DNA from: Welwitschia mirabilis
Taxonomy: Eukaryota > Gnetophyta > Gnetopsida > Welwitschiales
DNA length: 27,551 bases
Reading direction: 5' to 3'
Assembly: GCA_051453625.1 (NCBI GenBank)
Contig: JBOZIK010000001.1
Location: 250,890,762 to 250,918,312, forward strand
Part shown: in pieces, positions 1 through 12,313 of the stretch
Position numbering within the stretch: the stretch's first letter is position 1
How the letters are laid out: each line of letters opens with the position of its first letter
Program-made: the position numbers and the translations under genes
The notes under the pieces: model-generated
Told to the model about the DNA's origin: nothing
What the model saw: the letters and a program-made list of their open reading frames with translations, nothing else
Database searches by the model: none

Positions 1-2300
1 ATAATCCTCTACCTCAAAAGCATATTGGTAGTATCTAGGTCATCTGTTCATAGCATTAATGGGTTTGTTTGTAGGGGATTCACTAGAGTTCAACTTCCTC
101 TTATGATATGTATAGTGCTCATAGGGTTGCACACTGACATCCTCTACTTACTTCCATTAGAGGATACATAGGCAACTATGTTGTTCTTATTCCAAACACT
201 ATTTTCCAATGAAGGACATGATAGATAGCGATATGATGTACTAAAGGTGAGTCCACATGATGGCAATGTAGCTCTGTCAATCCTCCTTCAACCACATCAT
301 GCATGTTTTCTTCTTTAAAGTAACCTCTTGCTTACTTAGATAAGGCTAATTTTGTGACCAAGATTTTATGACCTTTTTTTTTTCTTGAAAAGAGTACCAT
401 ATACAAAAGCCATGTGAAGAGTGCAAGTAAGGGTAGCAATATGGTGAGTGTAGGGAATGTAAGGTATGACATGTTTTAAAGGGTGAAAGGACAATGAGAA
501 CAGTTCAGTTAATGGAAATAATAGGGTAGAATGTTTAGGAAAGATTTGATATGATTAAAGGATAAGAGGGAAGTGAGACAACATACTAGAAAGGGGTATT
601 AATAAATTTATGATTTTTTGACTATATTACATATGTAAGATTTAGTAAATTAATGAAAATGGAAGGGATGAAAATGTATTCATGGAAATGATTTGATATC
701 AAAGAGGAGGATACATCATAAAAGAAAAGGAGTAGGGATGCGAATTTGGGTAATTATACGGGGATATAAATTTTAAAAAATGATAAGTTAAATAGTGAAA
801 ATAAGGGTTGAATACAATAGTAAATAATTAATGCAATGTAGAGTATAAAATGTACAAAATATAATGGGAAGATTAAAAAACATAGAATCAATGCAATATA
901 AAAGGAACTTGCTTACACACACATTACAATTTTAACTAATAAACAAAATGGATTATTCATCATCCACTAGGTTTCATCCTCTAGTTTTTATCTTCTATTG
1001 GTAAGAGGAATCTAGTGTTGGGTGGTATCTGACTACTTTATCATTTAGTGTTTTTTCCTCTACTACTTTATCTTCTACTACTTTGTGCTCTAATTCTTTG
1101 CGATGTAATGCTTTATCCTTTAATACTTTATCAGAAGCTTTATAATTATTCGATTTTAATCCAAGTTATGATTAATTTTAATCTTTTACCTTTGACATCC
1201 AAAAGTAGGTAAGTTAATCATTATTTTTATTACAAGTAGCTGGAAACACACTTGAATCAACCAAAAAATAAAATAAAATGGAATTTCGTGGCCTATTAAT
1301 GGTTCATTTGCATTTCCTCTTTCTTAATTTACATGTTTTCTTTCAAAATCACTCTAATTTTTAAAACTCTGACATGCATCCTCCATGTTAGACTCCTGCT
1401 CTTCTACATTTTATCTACTTTCAAGGAAAAAAAACATGCCCTTCATGCACTAACTACATTTTAAACTCCTTTGATAGTGCATGGAGACCCTATTGGATAA
1501 TGAGGTCTTACTCATTATGAAGTTTAAACATAGACTTTATCTTATTATCTTTAAGTTATTCCATCTGATCTTGCTAGCAATGTTAGGCTTGAATAAGAAT
1601 TCCATTCCAAATGTTAGTAGAGGTCTTCCTATTAGATTCATTTCCATCAAAAGTCCTAGAATTCAAAATAGACTACTTTTGTTTACACCATGTAACATCA
1701 ATGGATGATGCATTTATCTATGAAACCTCTGTTCTAACCGCTTTCATGAGAATTTAGACATTGGGATGCTTATTCCTTAATTCTGGACTTCTTAAGAAAT
1801 CAATGAATGCCATGTCCCTACTTGCACTCATAGTTTTTTATAGAAGAAATGCTAAAGGTTCAGTTTTTTACCTTCTCTAAGTGCTAGCATGTAGTTGAAG
1901 TGAACCCCCTTCAACTTTAAGTGATTACCATCGGATATAATAAAATGATTCATAAATTTAGTGGATGAATTTTAAGGCTCTTAAAATTTAGATTTATTGA
2001 TAAATCTTTTAGAAGTTTTATGCATCTTGTGATTGAAATATCAAAAAAAAAATAACTCTCCCTTTTGTTGTAGTTCTAATGTCTAAGAAATCAATTAGGG
2101 GGTTATTAAATGTCTTCACCCACCATCATCTTGCCTCTTATTAAAACTTTTTTAGAATCAAACCTAGGATCTCCTTTTAGCTCTAAAAAGAACTTCTAAC
2201 CCACTTGCATAATATAGTTTCAGAGATCTGTATTTTGCCAGAATTTTTCTCCATCTAATGGTTCCTATTGTGGATGTTTATCCATCTATTTTAACACTAT
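1..2300. other. AT-rich stretch without a recognisable gene
   Basis: No reading frame here resembles a known protein. Visible items are a T10 run at 374-383 and a loose micro-repeat of a CTACTTTATC-like word between about 1020 and 1135. The part from about 1900 to 2300 may be the 3' end of the neighbouring minus-strand LINE, but I could not find its tail. The open frame at 1481-1708 has no family signature and AT-driven composition. Confidence 0.5.
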
Positions 2301-5300
2301 GACACTTACAGTCTTCCTTTTAACACTCCAAAGAATGTTGACTGCACTGATCTATATATTAGATGAAAGGTTTCTATTTCAAACAAGATAGAGAAACCAA
2401 ATAGGGATCTTGATGAAGTAACCTATCATGTTATGACTCTTCTTCTAGTTTAAGTATATATTAAAAGCCCATCACACTTCTGGTGTTAGGAGGCACTCCT
2501 AAAAAAAATGCAATGTTGTTTCATCATCTCTATGTGTCTTACAATAGTACAAATCCTAAAGCCTCTTTTCTTGACATTTTCTATTAACAAGACCTTATTT
2601 CTTATAATCAATCATTTTAGGATAGTGTATTTACCCACGATATAATGTCAACAAGTGGTTTGAAGTAATTTATTCATTTCACATATCTTATTAAGGATGG
2701 ACTTAGTATTTATTTTACTTCCATCCATAGTTCTATTTTCACATTCCAAAGAGAGGTTCAGATTTGCTTGGGCTAAAAGTTCCTACAAGTGGTTTGGGGT
2801 CCTATCTATGAATTCATTTCTTAAGCATGGTAACTTCTCCCCTTTCTAATAATCTTTTTCTTTTAAGCACATTGTATTTTTTGGCCAAACTTTTATTAGT
2901 CTTAATTCTTCAAAGCTGTTTGGGCTTTTTCCATTCAAAATTCTTGAGGGCTAAAAAGAGATATTTCACTTCCTTATTTTTCAATTAATTATCCTTTTTA
3001 GTTATTTTCTTCCTTTGTATAGATCCTATTAGAAAGGGCAATTGCCCCATCTTAGATACCATTTTTTATGTTTTCTCTTTAGAATTCTTATTTAGAGGAA
3101 GATGTTCCCCTGATTTGATCTTATTTATTAATTTCATTTGCACTGAGAAAATACTATGTTTGATGTCTTGAATTTTATATCCTCTCGATTCTACTAGTTT
3201 GGCTATTTCTTTTCATGCAACTTCATGGACTTTAGTTTTACCTTTATCTCCTTTTCATATAAAATTATGAATCATTCTGTTTAGAGATGCTTTGACTTTC
3301 TCAATAAAAATTCCAATTGAATCACTATATTTTGCAATTACTAAAATACTAGTATTTTGTAAAATGATCTTCCCTTTGGTGGATAAGAAAATGACATTAC
3401 AACTATGGCACATTCTCATCATTTTCTATATGAGTTCCTCCCATGAATTAACTTTGTTTTAACTTAACATGGAAATACTCAAATTGAAGTCCTTCTCATT
3501 ATCATTTCTTATCCCTAGTATTCTTTTAATTGTTTGTTGAACATAGTTCAAGAATTGATAAAATAGGCTCTACTTTTCTACCAACTAAAAGTCAACCTTG
3601 AATCAGCAAAAGTATTTAATGTATTCTTAATTACAGTAATTTACTGTATATTGGCTTCTGAAAAGATGATAGAATCATCTACAAAATGGTTGCAGATAGT
3701 GCTCATTTTGTGCATACTTTTCCTTTTGCTACCTTTTCTTGTTATGTAATTTTATAAAACATCCAATATTCTAATGCACAAATGAGGCAAGAGGGGATTC
3801 CCTTATCTTAAACCCTTTCCTACACTAAATAAAAGCATGAATTCTTTGAATTATTTATAAGTTCAATTTTGCTATCTACTGCATTTGGATAACTAAGATA
3901 ATGAAATGAGGAGGAAAGCCCTTTGTTGTTAGTACATGCTCCAAAAAATTCTGAGAAACACCATCACAAGCTTTCTTAATGTCTAATTTCAAAGGAACCA
4001 CTCTATTTTTTTCCAATTTTAAACTGAGTGCAATAATCGATGATTAAAGATTACCTACCTAGTCTAGAATAGATCTATTTCCCAAAAAGCTTGTCTAGTT
4101 TAGTTTTACTAGTTGTTGAAGAAAAGGATGAATTCTCGATATCAACACCTTGGCAAAAAGTTCATAGATAAGATTGCAAATAACTATTTGCCTAAAATCT
4201 TATACTTCATAAACTTTTTGTTTATTATGAATCATAATCACATGGGTATTGTTCCAAGCATGAGGGAATGATTCTAATTCCAAGACCTTATTAAAAGCTC
4301 ATTCTACTAATTTTCTTATAATCTTCTAATACTATCGAAAAAATTTCACCATCTAGCCAACTAGCCCTGGGTTATGGTTAGGTTTCATTTTATTAAGAGA
4401 TTTTCAAACTTCATTTTATTTTAGTTATTAGAGGGGTTTTTTCACCTAGTAGGAATTAGACCAAGGAGTTTGTAGTTTCTTAGTTATTTTATTTGTTGAT
4501 AGTTCTTATAGATTTTCAATGAAGGCTTGCTGAACTTGACTCCTAGTACTTTTAAAAAACCTTATCAATGACATTTTTCTGCCTCTCTTATTTTTCAATT
4601 TGAAATAAAACTTCAAGTGCCTATCACCATTGTTTAGCCAATTGATGTGTGATTGTTGCTTTCAATAACATGCTTCTTATTTTCTAATCTGGTAAAGCTC
4701 TTAGAGGCATTGCCATTCCTCATATACCACTTATTTCCTTGCTCTTGTTTACATTGAATCTCTCTAAGGTATTGCTTTAAGGTCCATTTCCTATTGAATC
4801 ATAGTCCTCATTCTTTGCTCCACTCTTTCAGCCATTATCTATGGTTTTGAAAATTTTCCTATTAAGAATTAATTAAGTTTATGTTATCATACTTGAATTC
4901 ATTTTTAATAAAAGATTAAATCTCTTCTTCTTCCAATCAAGTATTCTTAAAATTTAAATGAAACTTCTTCTGTTTCATTCTATCTAAAATTAAGATGATG
5001 GATCTCTAGTTAGAACACCAACTTCCTTCTCCTTTTAATATTCAATCGTGATCTCTTAATAATTCCAAAGGACCAAGAGATCTGTTAATCCTTGAAAAAC
5101 TTCTTTCAGATCCTATCCTTTCATTTGACCAAGTAAACTAAACCTTTTACATTATGAGATTAATAAGCTAAACTTTGGACTTCATTTCTTCTATTTTGAA
5201 GCCTCTACTTCCATTCTAATAGCCTCCTCCCAGCTTCTCATTTGGTTGTATTATTTGATTAAAATCCCCTATGAAAATATAGTTATGGTTTTGCACCTTA

Positions 5301-5650
5301 TCACTTAAAAAATTTCAGTAATTTGTTTTTGCTAGCTAGAAACTATGAGCCATATATGTTAACAAGTCACCAATCCTAAAGGTAGATAATTTCAAACCAT
5401 TTACTCTCCAATTCTAGAGTTTTAATATCCTTTCTAATTAAAATTATCATACCGCTTACTTTCCCATAGCCAGGCACCCACTCCACTTGCTTACATCTCT
5501 TGAGACTCAATAAAAACTCCCTTTTTTTAATCTTAGTTTCTTAAAAATAGATTATGCCTACATTTTAGCTCTAAATAAGCTCATTAAAAATTTTAAGTTT
5601 TAAGGTCACTTTCATGCCTCATATATTTCAACTTAAGGTATTTATTTATG
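2300..5650 (-). pseudogene. LINE ORF2 remnant: endonuclease, reverse transcriptase, zinc motif
   Basis: ORF2 of a LINE encodes an endonuclease that nicks the target and a reverse transcriptase that copies the element RNA at the nick. Visible marks on the minus strand, in order, are: QETK of the endonuclease near 5535-5546; GDFN near 5255-5269; a TWSNERIGSERSFSRI-like late endonuclease block near 5100; LDIKKACDGVSQNFL near 3945-3990, matching the KAYDRV region of the RT; QGNPLLP near 3800-3820, matching QGDPLSP; FVDDSIIF near 3670-3690, matching the FADD catalytic motif, with both aspartates kept; a VHEVAWKEIA-like block near 3200; and C-x2-H-like CKTHRDDETTLHFF near 2510-2550, matching zf-RVT. 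Stops and frameshifts occur throughout. The span of about 1,100 codons suits a plant LINE ORF2. The family call is firm; exact ends are not. Confidence 0.85.
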
Positions 5651-6099
5651 AATTTTCATTTTTGGTTGCTTGCCTTCTATGTTGAAAAGAGGCTTCTGTG
5701 ATCCATTTCCAATATTTTTAGTAGCTTCCTTCTTGGCTCCTATATTATAAATAGCCTTTCCAATTTTTTATTCTTGACTATTCCTCTTCACTTATATAGT
5801 GTGAATTTGAATTTGAGTCACCACAATCACTATTATTTAGGGGAGACATCTATTAGGAATAAGAGTCTTATTGTTCTACTTCTAAGATGTTTTTCTATTT
5901 GAGTGGGGATACAACCTTTTAATCTTTTCCATTTGGTTCCTTTCTCTCCCTTTCCTATCTGTGGGTGAACAATTGTGTTTACTTTTCTTCTTTTTCTAGT
6001 CATCTGAAATCCATCCTTATCCTTCTTAAATTAACACACTTCAGAAGAATGAACAAATTTCTTATGATTTTGGAATTGATCTACTAAACAATTTTGCGA

Positions 6100-7250
6100 A
6101 TCATGCTATTTTCTTTTACATCTCCCACAACGAATCTCTTTTAGTTTAGAATAGAACTTCTTTGAATGTTCAGGGGATTTATAATTTGAACAAGGGTCTA
6201 ATATGTTTTCATATTTTACTATGACTTTGTCTACTTCAAAAATATGTATTAACTCAAATTTTTTTAAGGTTCTGGTTAGCTTGACACTTGTATAGCACAA
6301 AATCTAATAAGTATCATTCTTATGTCATTTAGTGTAAATAAGTCTAGCTCGATGATTTCTCCAAACTCCACTCCAAGATCTTTGAAAAGTTCTTGAATTC
6401 ATAAAGCTAAGATTANNNNNNNNNNNNNNNNNNNNNNNNNNNNNNNNNNNNNNNNNNNNNNNNNNNNNNNNNNNNNNNNNNNNNNNNNNNNNNNNNNNNN
6501 NNNNNNNNNNNNNNNNNNNNNNNNNNNNNNNNNNNNNNNNNNNNNNNNNNNNNNNNNNNNNNNNNNNNNNNNNNNNNNNNNNNNNNNNNNNNNNNNNNNN
6601 NNNNNNNNNNNNNNNNNNNNNNNNNNNNNNNNNNNNNNNNNNNNNNNNNNNNNNNNNNNNNNNNNNNNNNNNNNNNNNNNNNNNNNNNNNNNNNNNNNNN
6701 NNNNNNNNNNNNNNNNNNNNNNNNNNNNNNNNNNNNNNNNNNNNNNNNNNNNNNNNNNNNNNNNNNNNNNNNNNNNNNNNNNNNNNNNNNNNNNNNNNNN
6801 NNNNNNNNNNNNNNNNNNNNNNNNNNNNNNNNNNNNNNNNNNNNNNNNNNNNNNNNNNNNNNNNNNNNNNNNNNNNNNNNNNNNNNNNNNNNNNNNNTAA
6901 GATTATACCTCTAAGCTTTAACCCATCTTGGGAGTCTCTAGAAGGTTTTATTAAAGTCCTCGCTTGGTCTTCATTGGGTTGGAAAAGATCACTCACCCTA
7001 AATAACCAAGTCCCCTTACCATCACGCCATTCAAGTCCTGTTGTGATTTAAATTTGAATAATACTAAGCTATCTGCTAGTGCTATAACCTGAATAGGCCT
7101 AATCCTTACCCACTTCAAGGCCACCTATTTTCTTACTGCATCCATTCCCAGTCTTGAAGTGTTAGAAACAAAATATGTTATAAGACTGAATCCAAACATT
7201 TCTTTTGCATTTACATGATACTTTGGTGCTGATTCAAGCTTAAAAAACCC
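6100..7250 (-). pseudogene. LINE ORF1 remnant: DUF4283-like region and damaged zinc knuckle
   Basis: ORF1 of plant LINEs is a nucleic-acid-binding protein. On the minus strand, near 7180-7040, a stretch reading DSLVLFKFKSQQDLNGVM resembles the DUF4283 core. It runs to a 482-N gap and resumes at about 6415 with ALWIQELF (its W codon is TGA) and GEIIELD, matching the end of that domain. Near 6160-6205 the spacing C-x2-Y-x4-H-x4-Y is exactly that of a CCHC zinc knuckle in which the second and fourth cysteines have become tyrosine. The longest intact open pieces are 6325-6996 (through the gap) and 6106-6300, in different frames. Confidence 0.7.
6416..6897. other. Assembly gap (482 N) with matching 8-bp flanks
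   Basis: The bases just left (6408-6415) and just right (6898-6905) of the N-run are both TAAGATTA. The gap lies inside the DUF4283-like domain of the LINE ORF1. If the two flanks are overlapped on these 8 bases the reading frame continues from one side to the other, so the true gap may be zero or nearly so. Confidence 0.9.
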
Positions 7251-7559
7251 ATTTTCTTAAAAAGACTTCATAATAGAGGGCTTCATGCATGTACCAAGTT
7301 GAAACCCCACCTAGGTTTTCTTTCTCCTCCTTCACTCAACAAAAAGGGTGATGAAACTCCTTTGTTAAGGATCACAACTTGCCCAAAGAAAGCACCTCCT
7401 CTACTTTCTTCCACCATCATTTTGCCTCACATCCACTACATTGGCGTGCCTTAAAACCCCAAAAATCCTCTAAAGTGCTACCTGATTATTAATTTAACTT
7501 TTTTTCATGTTATAAATTTGATTGGGAAATATGGTAGCTTATTCTCAATTCATCATCTT

Positions 7560-9240
7560 TTTAGACTTGTTTTCCTTTAGAATGTTTACAACATTGTGGA
7601 TTTAGTAATGGTGCTAGTCTTTCTAGGTTGTTCACATAGCTTGAAGCTTAAGTAACTTAAGATGATTTGTAAAATCAAATTCATGTGTCAGTCCTTTTAA
7701 GTAATAATTCAATAATTATAGGAGTAACCTTGTGTAATGCTAAACATGATACTTAATAAGCTTAAAATATTTTATCGAGTAAAGTTTATGGGGTAAAATA
7801 TGTAGAAATTAGAGTGTAAATAGGAGACACTTATATAAATGTTTTGTAAGTAATCTAATAGGCCTAAAGAGGACTACTAAGGTGAAGTAAATAATCCTTT
7901 CTATTTATGATAATAGTTTTTTGCAACATTTCTCTTAACTCATGGTTGGTGACTCTTACTTGACCATTAGTTTATGGATGATTTAGATTTATAACTTTAT
8001 TTAGGATACCACATTTTTTCATAAGATTATTTATGATTCTATGGAAGCAAAAAATAAGTGCCTCAATCACTAATAAGAACTTTTGAATGATCAATCTAGC
8101 AGAAAAATGATCTTTACAAAAAAAAATTCTAATGATTCCTTGAGTTGATTAGATAATTTGACACCACGTGGTAACATAATCCATATAAAATAATAAGAAG
8201 TAACAAAACGATGAAGGTAATAACTCAATAAATGCTACGCCCCACACATTAAAAGACTTTATAATAAGAATAGGAGAAAGGGACATCATATTTCTCTTTC
8301 CGAGATGACCTAAACATTAGGATTTATCATAGGAATTGCAATATTTTTAAGCATCTTTAAAAAGACTAAGCCAATAAAATCCATATTGAAGGATTTTGTG
8401 AAAGTTTATTTTGTAGATAATTATCATCACAAACATCACCATGTGTGAATATGAAAATATTAGTGACTTCAAGTTAAGGGTTAGATCTACAAATGATTCA
8501 ATCATAACAATATTTGAAAAGATATGGGTTGTTCCAAAAATATTTCTTAACATTATATAAGAAACACTTTCCATCTTATGTATTTCAAAGGCTAAGACAT
8601 TTTATGATAATACATTAATTGCCTATATCAATTTACTAATGTCCCTCTTATAAAACTAAAAGATGTTCATCAGAAAGAAATATCATGGTTCGATAAAGAA
8701 TCTAGAGAATAAAAAGAAAAAGACATAATATAAAATAAGGAATTAGCCATGATGTTTTTTACACCTTTTTTATCTGTGATCTCTAGTTAAAATTCTTTGA
8801 AGAGGAGATTCATCTAATGAAGCTATGTTTAGAATCCTTCTTAGTGTTAACATAATTAAGAGCAAAATTGTCAATGAAATGTATAATCTTCAATCTCATA
8901 AGATGAGATCTGAATTTTCCAAGGCCAAAACTACAACTAAAAGCTCTATGGTAGATTTCATAAGTTTTTTCGTCCCTTCCTTAACTAGAGGCAAGTCTTA
9001 CAACAGAGTTACTAGCATCACACTGAAGTTTGAATGAAAGTAACTACTTAACATGTTACAAAATAGAAGAAGTAGTATGAAGATATTTTATTGTTTCAAA
9101 TGTAGATTGAAATTTACAAAGCCATTCAAAAGGTGCATCTTTTATGAAAACATTAGATAGAGGCTTTGAGATTTTGAAAATGTCTTGAATGAACCTATGA
9201 TAATAACCTACATATCTAAGAAATATCTTAGATTTTTTAA
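7560..9240 (-). pseudogene. Ty3/gypsy (Athila/Tat-like) pol remnant: RT end, RNase H, integrase
   Basis: The minus strand shows the Ty3/gypsy domain order RT, RNase H, integrase. Near 9075-9240 the end of the RT reads YVGYYHRFIQDIFKISKPLS and KDAPFEW. Near 9008-9033 comes QCDASN, and near 8960 a TEKELLAVV-like word. RNase H continues to about 8740 with FIDNFALNYV (TDHAALRYL region). At 8347-8395 KILQYGFYWLSLFKDA closely matches the integrase zinc-domain word of Athila/Tat-type elements, followed by FNVWGVAFIE (FDVWGIDFMG) near 8240, and near 7950 a NHPQTNGQV-like word of the integrase core. Weak similarity to the integrase C-terminal part runs to about 7560. Frames change often and stops are frequent. 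Gag, protease, most of the RT and both LTRs were not recognised. Confidence 0.8.
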
Positions 9241-10459
9241 TTTATGATAATAAAGGAGCAATTAATGGTTTGACAATTAGTATCTTAAATGTTCTAGTTT
9301 ATAATAATAGAAATATGAATTTGAAAATTCATATGTGTAATGAGTTGAATAAATAACTAACCATTAGCTTCTGCTTCGATGACTTCCTTAAGAGGTTAAC
9401 TAAGGCTTAAATCCTTATTAAATATACATTTACATAGTTTAAAAGTCTATCACGATTTTCACACACAATCATTAAGACTTTTAATAAGATTAACTACCTA
9501 TTTAATGTGTTAATGCATTAAAATATGTAGGTCTAATCTTTAGGCTTGTGGTTTTTAAACTAAGGATTATAATTTAAAAAAATGTAATAATGAATTTTTA
9601 GACAAATTAATGCACAAGAAGGAAATATTATTTAAACCTTGTGAACTAAGTGGTAAACAAATGTGAAGTAAGGACAACAAATATCCATGAGTATCTAATT
9701 AAGTCCACTACTTTTAGAGGTTCTCAAGAGAAACTTTTCTAATGGTGTAATATCCACTAATATATTAGATATTAAGATTATTAATTGTTAGAAAAATTAA
9801 TAGGTTGGAACAAAAGTCCTTTATCTTATTAATTACCATTCATATTTTTTTCCTCTTTTATATCATAAAATGTTAATTATCCTTTTTCAAAATATCCAAA
9901 TTTGTGAGGGGAAGCTTAGACTTTGTGAGAGCATTATGATTAGCTTTAATAGTAATATTTATGTGCAAAGTGATACAACTTCATTTTTAAGACTAAAGTC
10001 TGTGCCTTTTAAGAAGCTAGGCTACCAAAAAAGCTAGTGCATAATACAATACTTACCATAAAATCCTGCTAAGATTAAAAAATTTAAAAACCTGCTTTTA
10101 TTTGTGCCACATAAATTGACCTTAAGAGGAACAATTAATTGGCTAACAGACCAACATAAAAAATATGAATGAGCTTACTTATCCATTAAATCTCTATGCA
10201 ATTTTATTCAACAAAATGTAAACATGACCTCCTTGCCATCCAGAGAAACGCCTCCACGAATAGTGCTTGTATTAAGATTCATTAATAGTATTGCTACTTT
10301 AAAAAAACGATTGTATTAAACTTCTACGTCACGGTAATTATTTAATAATTTAGAAAATTAAGTGGACTTCCAACACTAAAACAAAGAATGATACTTTTCA
10401 AAGAAAAGGAAAACGAGTGCTCCACGTCACTGTTCATCAATGAGCTTGGCCCTCCAGTA
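9241..10459. other. AT-rich stretch, nothing firm seen
   Basis: This is where the earlier part of the gypsy element (RT core, protease, gag) would be expected, but I could not match any conserved word. Base composition is AT-rich with few CpG until about 10430, where it changes abruptly. Confidence 0.5.
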
Positions 10460-11389
10460 AATACTCTCTCTCTCTGTGTTACGCTTGTCGCAAATGCGTT
10501 GAACGTTATCGCCGAGCGTTGAATGTTCAAAGAAGCAGAGAAGGAATTGCTATTCGAATTTCATTCCAGTCAAAGATGATGCGCGAGCTTTGGACCAGCA
10601 AAGGTCTATTGTCTTTAGAATTTGTGCGTTTCGTCTACGAAGAGAAAAATATTCGGTCGGGTCGCCATTTCACACAAAGAATTGCAGAGATCCGTTTCCA
10701 TTTGAAACCGTCGACATCAGACATCGGCCTCTTCTGCCAAGGAAACGGAAAGAGAATTTAACGTTTCGATGGTAACTCTGGGAGCATCCGCCAAAAGACT
10801 CGATAAGAATGTGCAGACAAAACTTTTACAGAAGCGCATCATCATTGCAACGGCAACAAAATTCCAAGCGAATGATTTTTATCTCCACCGAAATTACACT
10901 CATACTGGATTTCCTCCTTCCGTTAGGGCAAAGAAAGAATAAAGCCGCAGCAAAAAGCATGCAAAGGCAGCAGACAGCAAGGTTTCTTGATCCCATTTCT
11001 TCGAAGAATGCAGGACGAGTTGGTTTAAAAGAGGCAGAAATACAACAGATCAACGGACAAACTTCCGCTTCCGCCTGTTATAGCACGCCTTTGCATCTTA
11101 AAAGGCGATAGAACCCTAGGCCGTACAGCAGATAATGGAAGCATCGCCAAAAGCAAAAGCGAAAGCCGCGCTGAGGGCTGGATAGTCTCATCATCATAGC
11201 TACTTTAGGCAGTAGCGGCTCTGTTAACCGCATTGAAGGGTCGAAAAGGAGCAAAGCTTTAGAAAGTAAGAAATTCGCTCAGGTTTTATGTCCGTTATCG
11301 CAGGGCTCGTTCGGTATCCGGACGTCTGTAGTTCCTTTGCTCGAATTTCAAGGTTGGAACGCCGTCGAAATAGATTGGCGAACATCTCA
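10460..11389 (+). promoter_or_regulatory. Probable promoter/5' leader region of the PP2C gene
   Basis: From about 10430 the sequence becomes GC-richer and full of CpG, in contrast to the CpG-poor flanks, and this continues through exon 1. A CT-rich run at about 10464-10476 (CTCTCTCTCTCTG) is like the pyrimidine patches common near plant transcription starts. The region holds several upstream ATGs, including open frames at 10519-10761 (80 codons) and 10809-11111 (100 codons), without similarity to known proteins. No clear TATA box was fixed, so the transcription start is unknown. The leader could be shorter, or could contain a 5' UTR intron. Confidence 0.5.
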
Positions 11390-12313
11390 ATGGGGTGCGT
11401 CAGCTGCAAATGCGCGACCAAAAGCTCCATCACAACTTCTACGTCTTCTGTTGGCGCCGAGATCGAGTCACTTCATGCACATCCTCCGCTGATACCTTCC
11501 CATGGTTCAGTAGAAACCGTTCGAGTTCCTTCTTACGACTACTTTCTGAGCTATTCTTATCTTTCTCAGAAAGGCTATTACCCTGACGCTCCGGAGAAGG
11601 CGAACCAGGACAGCTTCTGCATTGAAACTTCGCTGAACAACAATCCAGACGATCATTTCTTTGCGGTGTTCGACGGCCACGGTCAATTCGGCGCGCAATG
11701 CTCGCAATTCGCAAAAAAGTTCCTCATCCAGAACCTTGTCAAAGACCCTAATTTTCACTCCGATATATCGGAAGCGATGTTTGCGGCTTTCAGGGCAACT
11801 AACGCTCAGCTTCACAGAGATACTTCTATAGACGATTCAATGAGCGGAACCACTGCGATAACTGTTCTGGTTCATGGAAAAACTCTTTATGTGGCGAATG
11901 TTGGGGATTCCAGAGCGGTATTGGCCCAACGCCGAGGAAATGATCTTCTGGCGATGGATCTTTCTTGTGACCAGACCCCTTTCAGAGTAGATGAGTACGA
12001 AAGAGTCAAGCAGTGTGGGGCCAGAGTGCTCAGTTTAGACCAGTTGGAGGGCCTCAAGGACCCTGCCATACAGAACTGGGGCACAGAAGAAGATGCAGAC
12101 GATGGGGGTGACCCTCCGAGATTGTGGGTGCCCAATGGGAACTATCCTGGGACTGCATTTACAAGAAGCATTGGAGATGACACCGCGGAGACAATTGGAG
12201 TTACCGCCATTCCGGAGATTAACATCGTCGAGCTCACCCCTGACAATCCCTTCTTTGTTGTTGCCAGCGATGGAGTCTTCGAATTTCTCTCAAGTCAGGC
12301 CGTTGTAGACATG
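11390..12313 (+). CDS. Exon 1 of a protein phosphatase 2C (PP2C + cyclic-nucleotide-binding/kinase type), partial gene
   Basis: This exon encodes 308 residues holding most of a PP2C Ser/Thr phosphatase domain. Seen motifs, numbered from the MGC methionine: NQDSF at 72-76, FAVFDGHG at 91-98 (metal-binding Asp), MSGTTA at 151-156, NVGDSRAVLA at 170-179, WGTEEDADDGGDPPRLWVPN at 230-249, YPGTAFTRSIGD at 252-263 and VVASDGVFEF at 290-299. From memory, the acidic insert followed by DPPRLWVPNG and the order of blocks match the plant family in which PP2C is followed by cyclic-nucleotide-binding and protein-kinase domains (Arabidopsis At2g20050 type). The start at 11390 is preferred because MGC fits the family and gives Gly2/Cys3 for N-myristoylation and palmitoylation; an in-frame ATG at 11288 would add 34 residues that hide this signal. 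The frame runs past VVDM into an unrelated 23-residue tail and a stop, and GTAATC at 12314 is a good splice donor, so the exon should end at 12313. The last PP2C motif (DDIT) and the later domains are not in the window. Confidence 0.9.

Larger units (their letters stand above)
2300..7480 (-). mobile_element. Decayed plant LINE (L1-type non-LTR retrotransposon)
   Basis: Reading the minus strand from about 7480 down to 2300 gives the domain order of a plant LINE: a DUF4283-like ORF1 region, a CCHC-type zinc knuckle, an AP-endonuclease-like domain, reverse transcriptase and a zf-RVT-like zinc motif. Each domain is recognised by short conserved words in shifting frames with many stops, so the copy is an old, inactive one. 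The length of about 5 kb is near full size. The 3' poly(A) tail and target-site duplications were not found, so the ends are approximate. It abuts the 3' end of a Ty3/gypsy pol remnant, also on the minus strand. Confidence 0.85.

Noticed and set aside
10826-11053. Minus-strand open frame across the PP2C leader
   Set aside because: It mirrors the plus-strand frame in CpG-rich sequence and has no family signature.
11439-12135. Minus-strand open frames overlapping PP2C exon 1
   Set aside because: They are antisense shadows of a strongly conserved coding exon.
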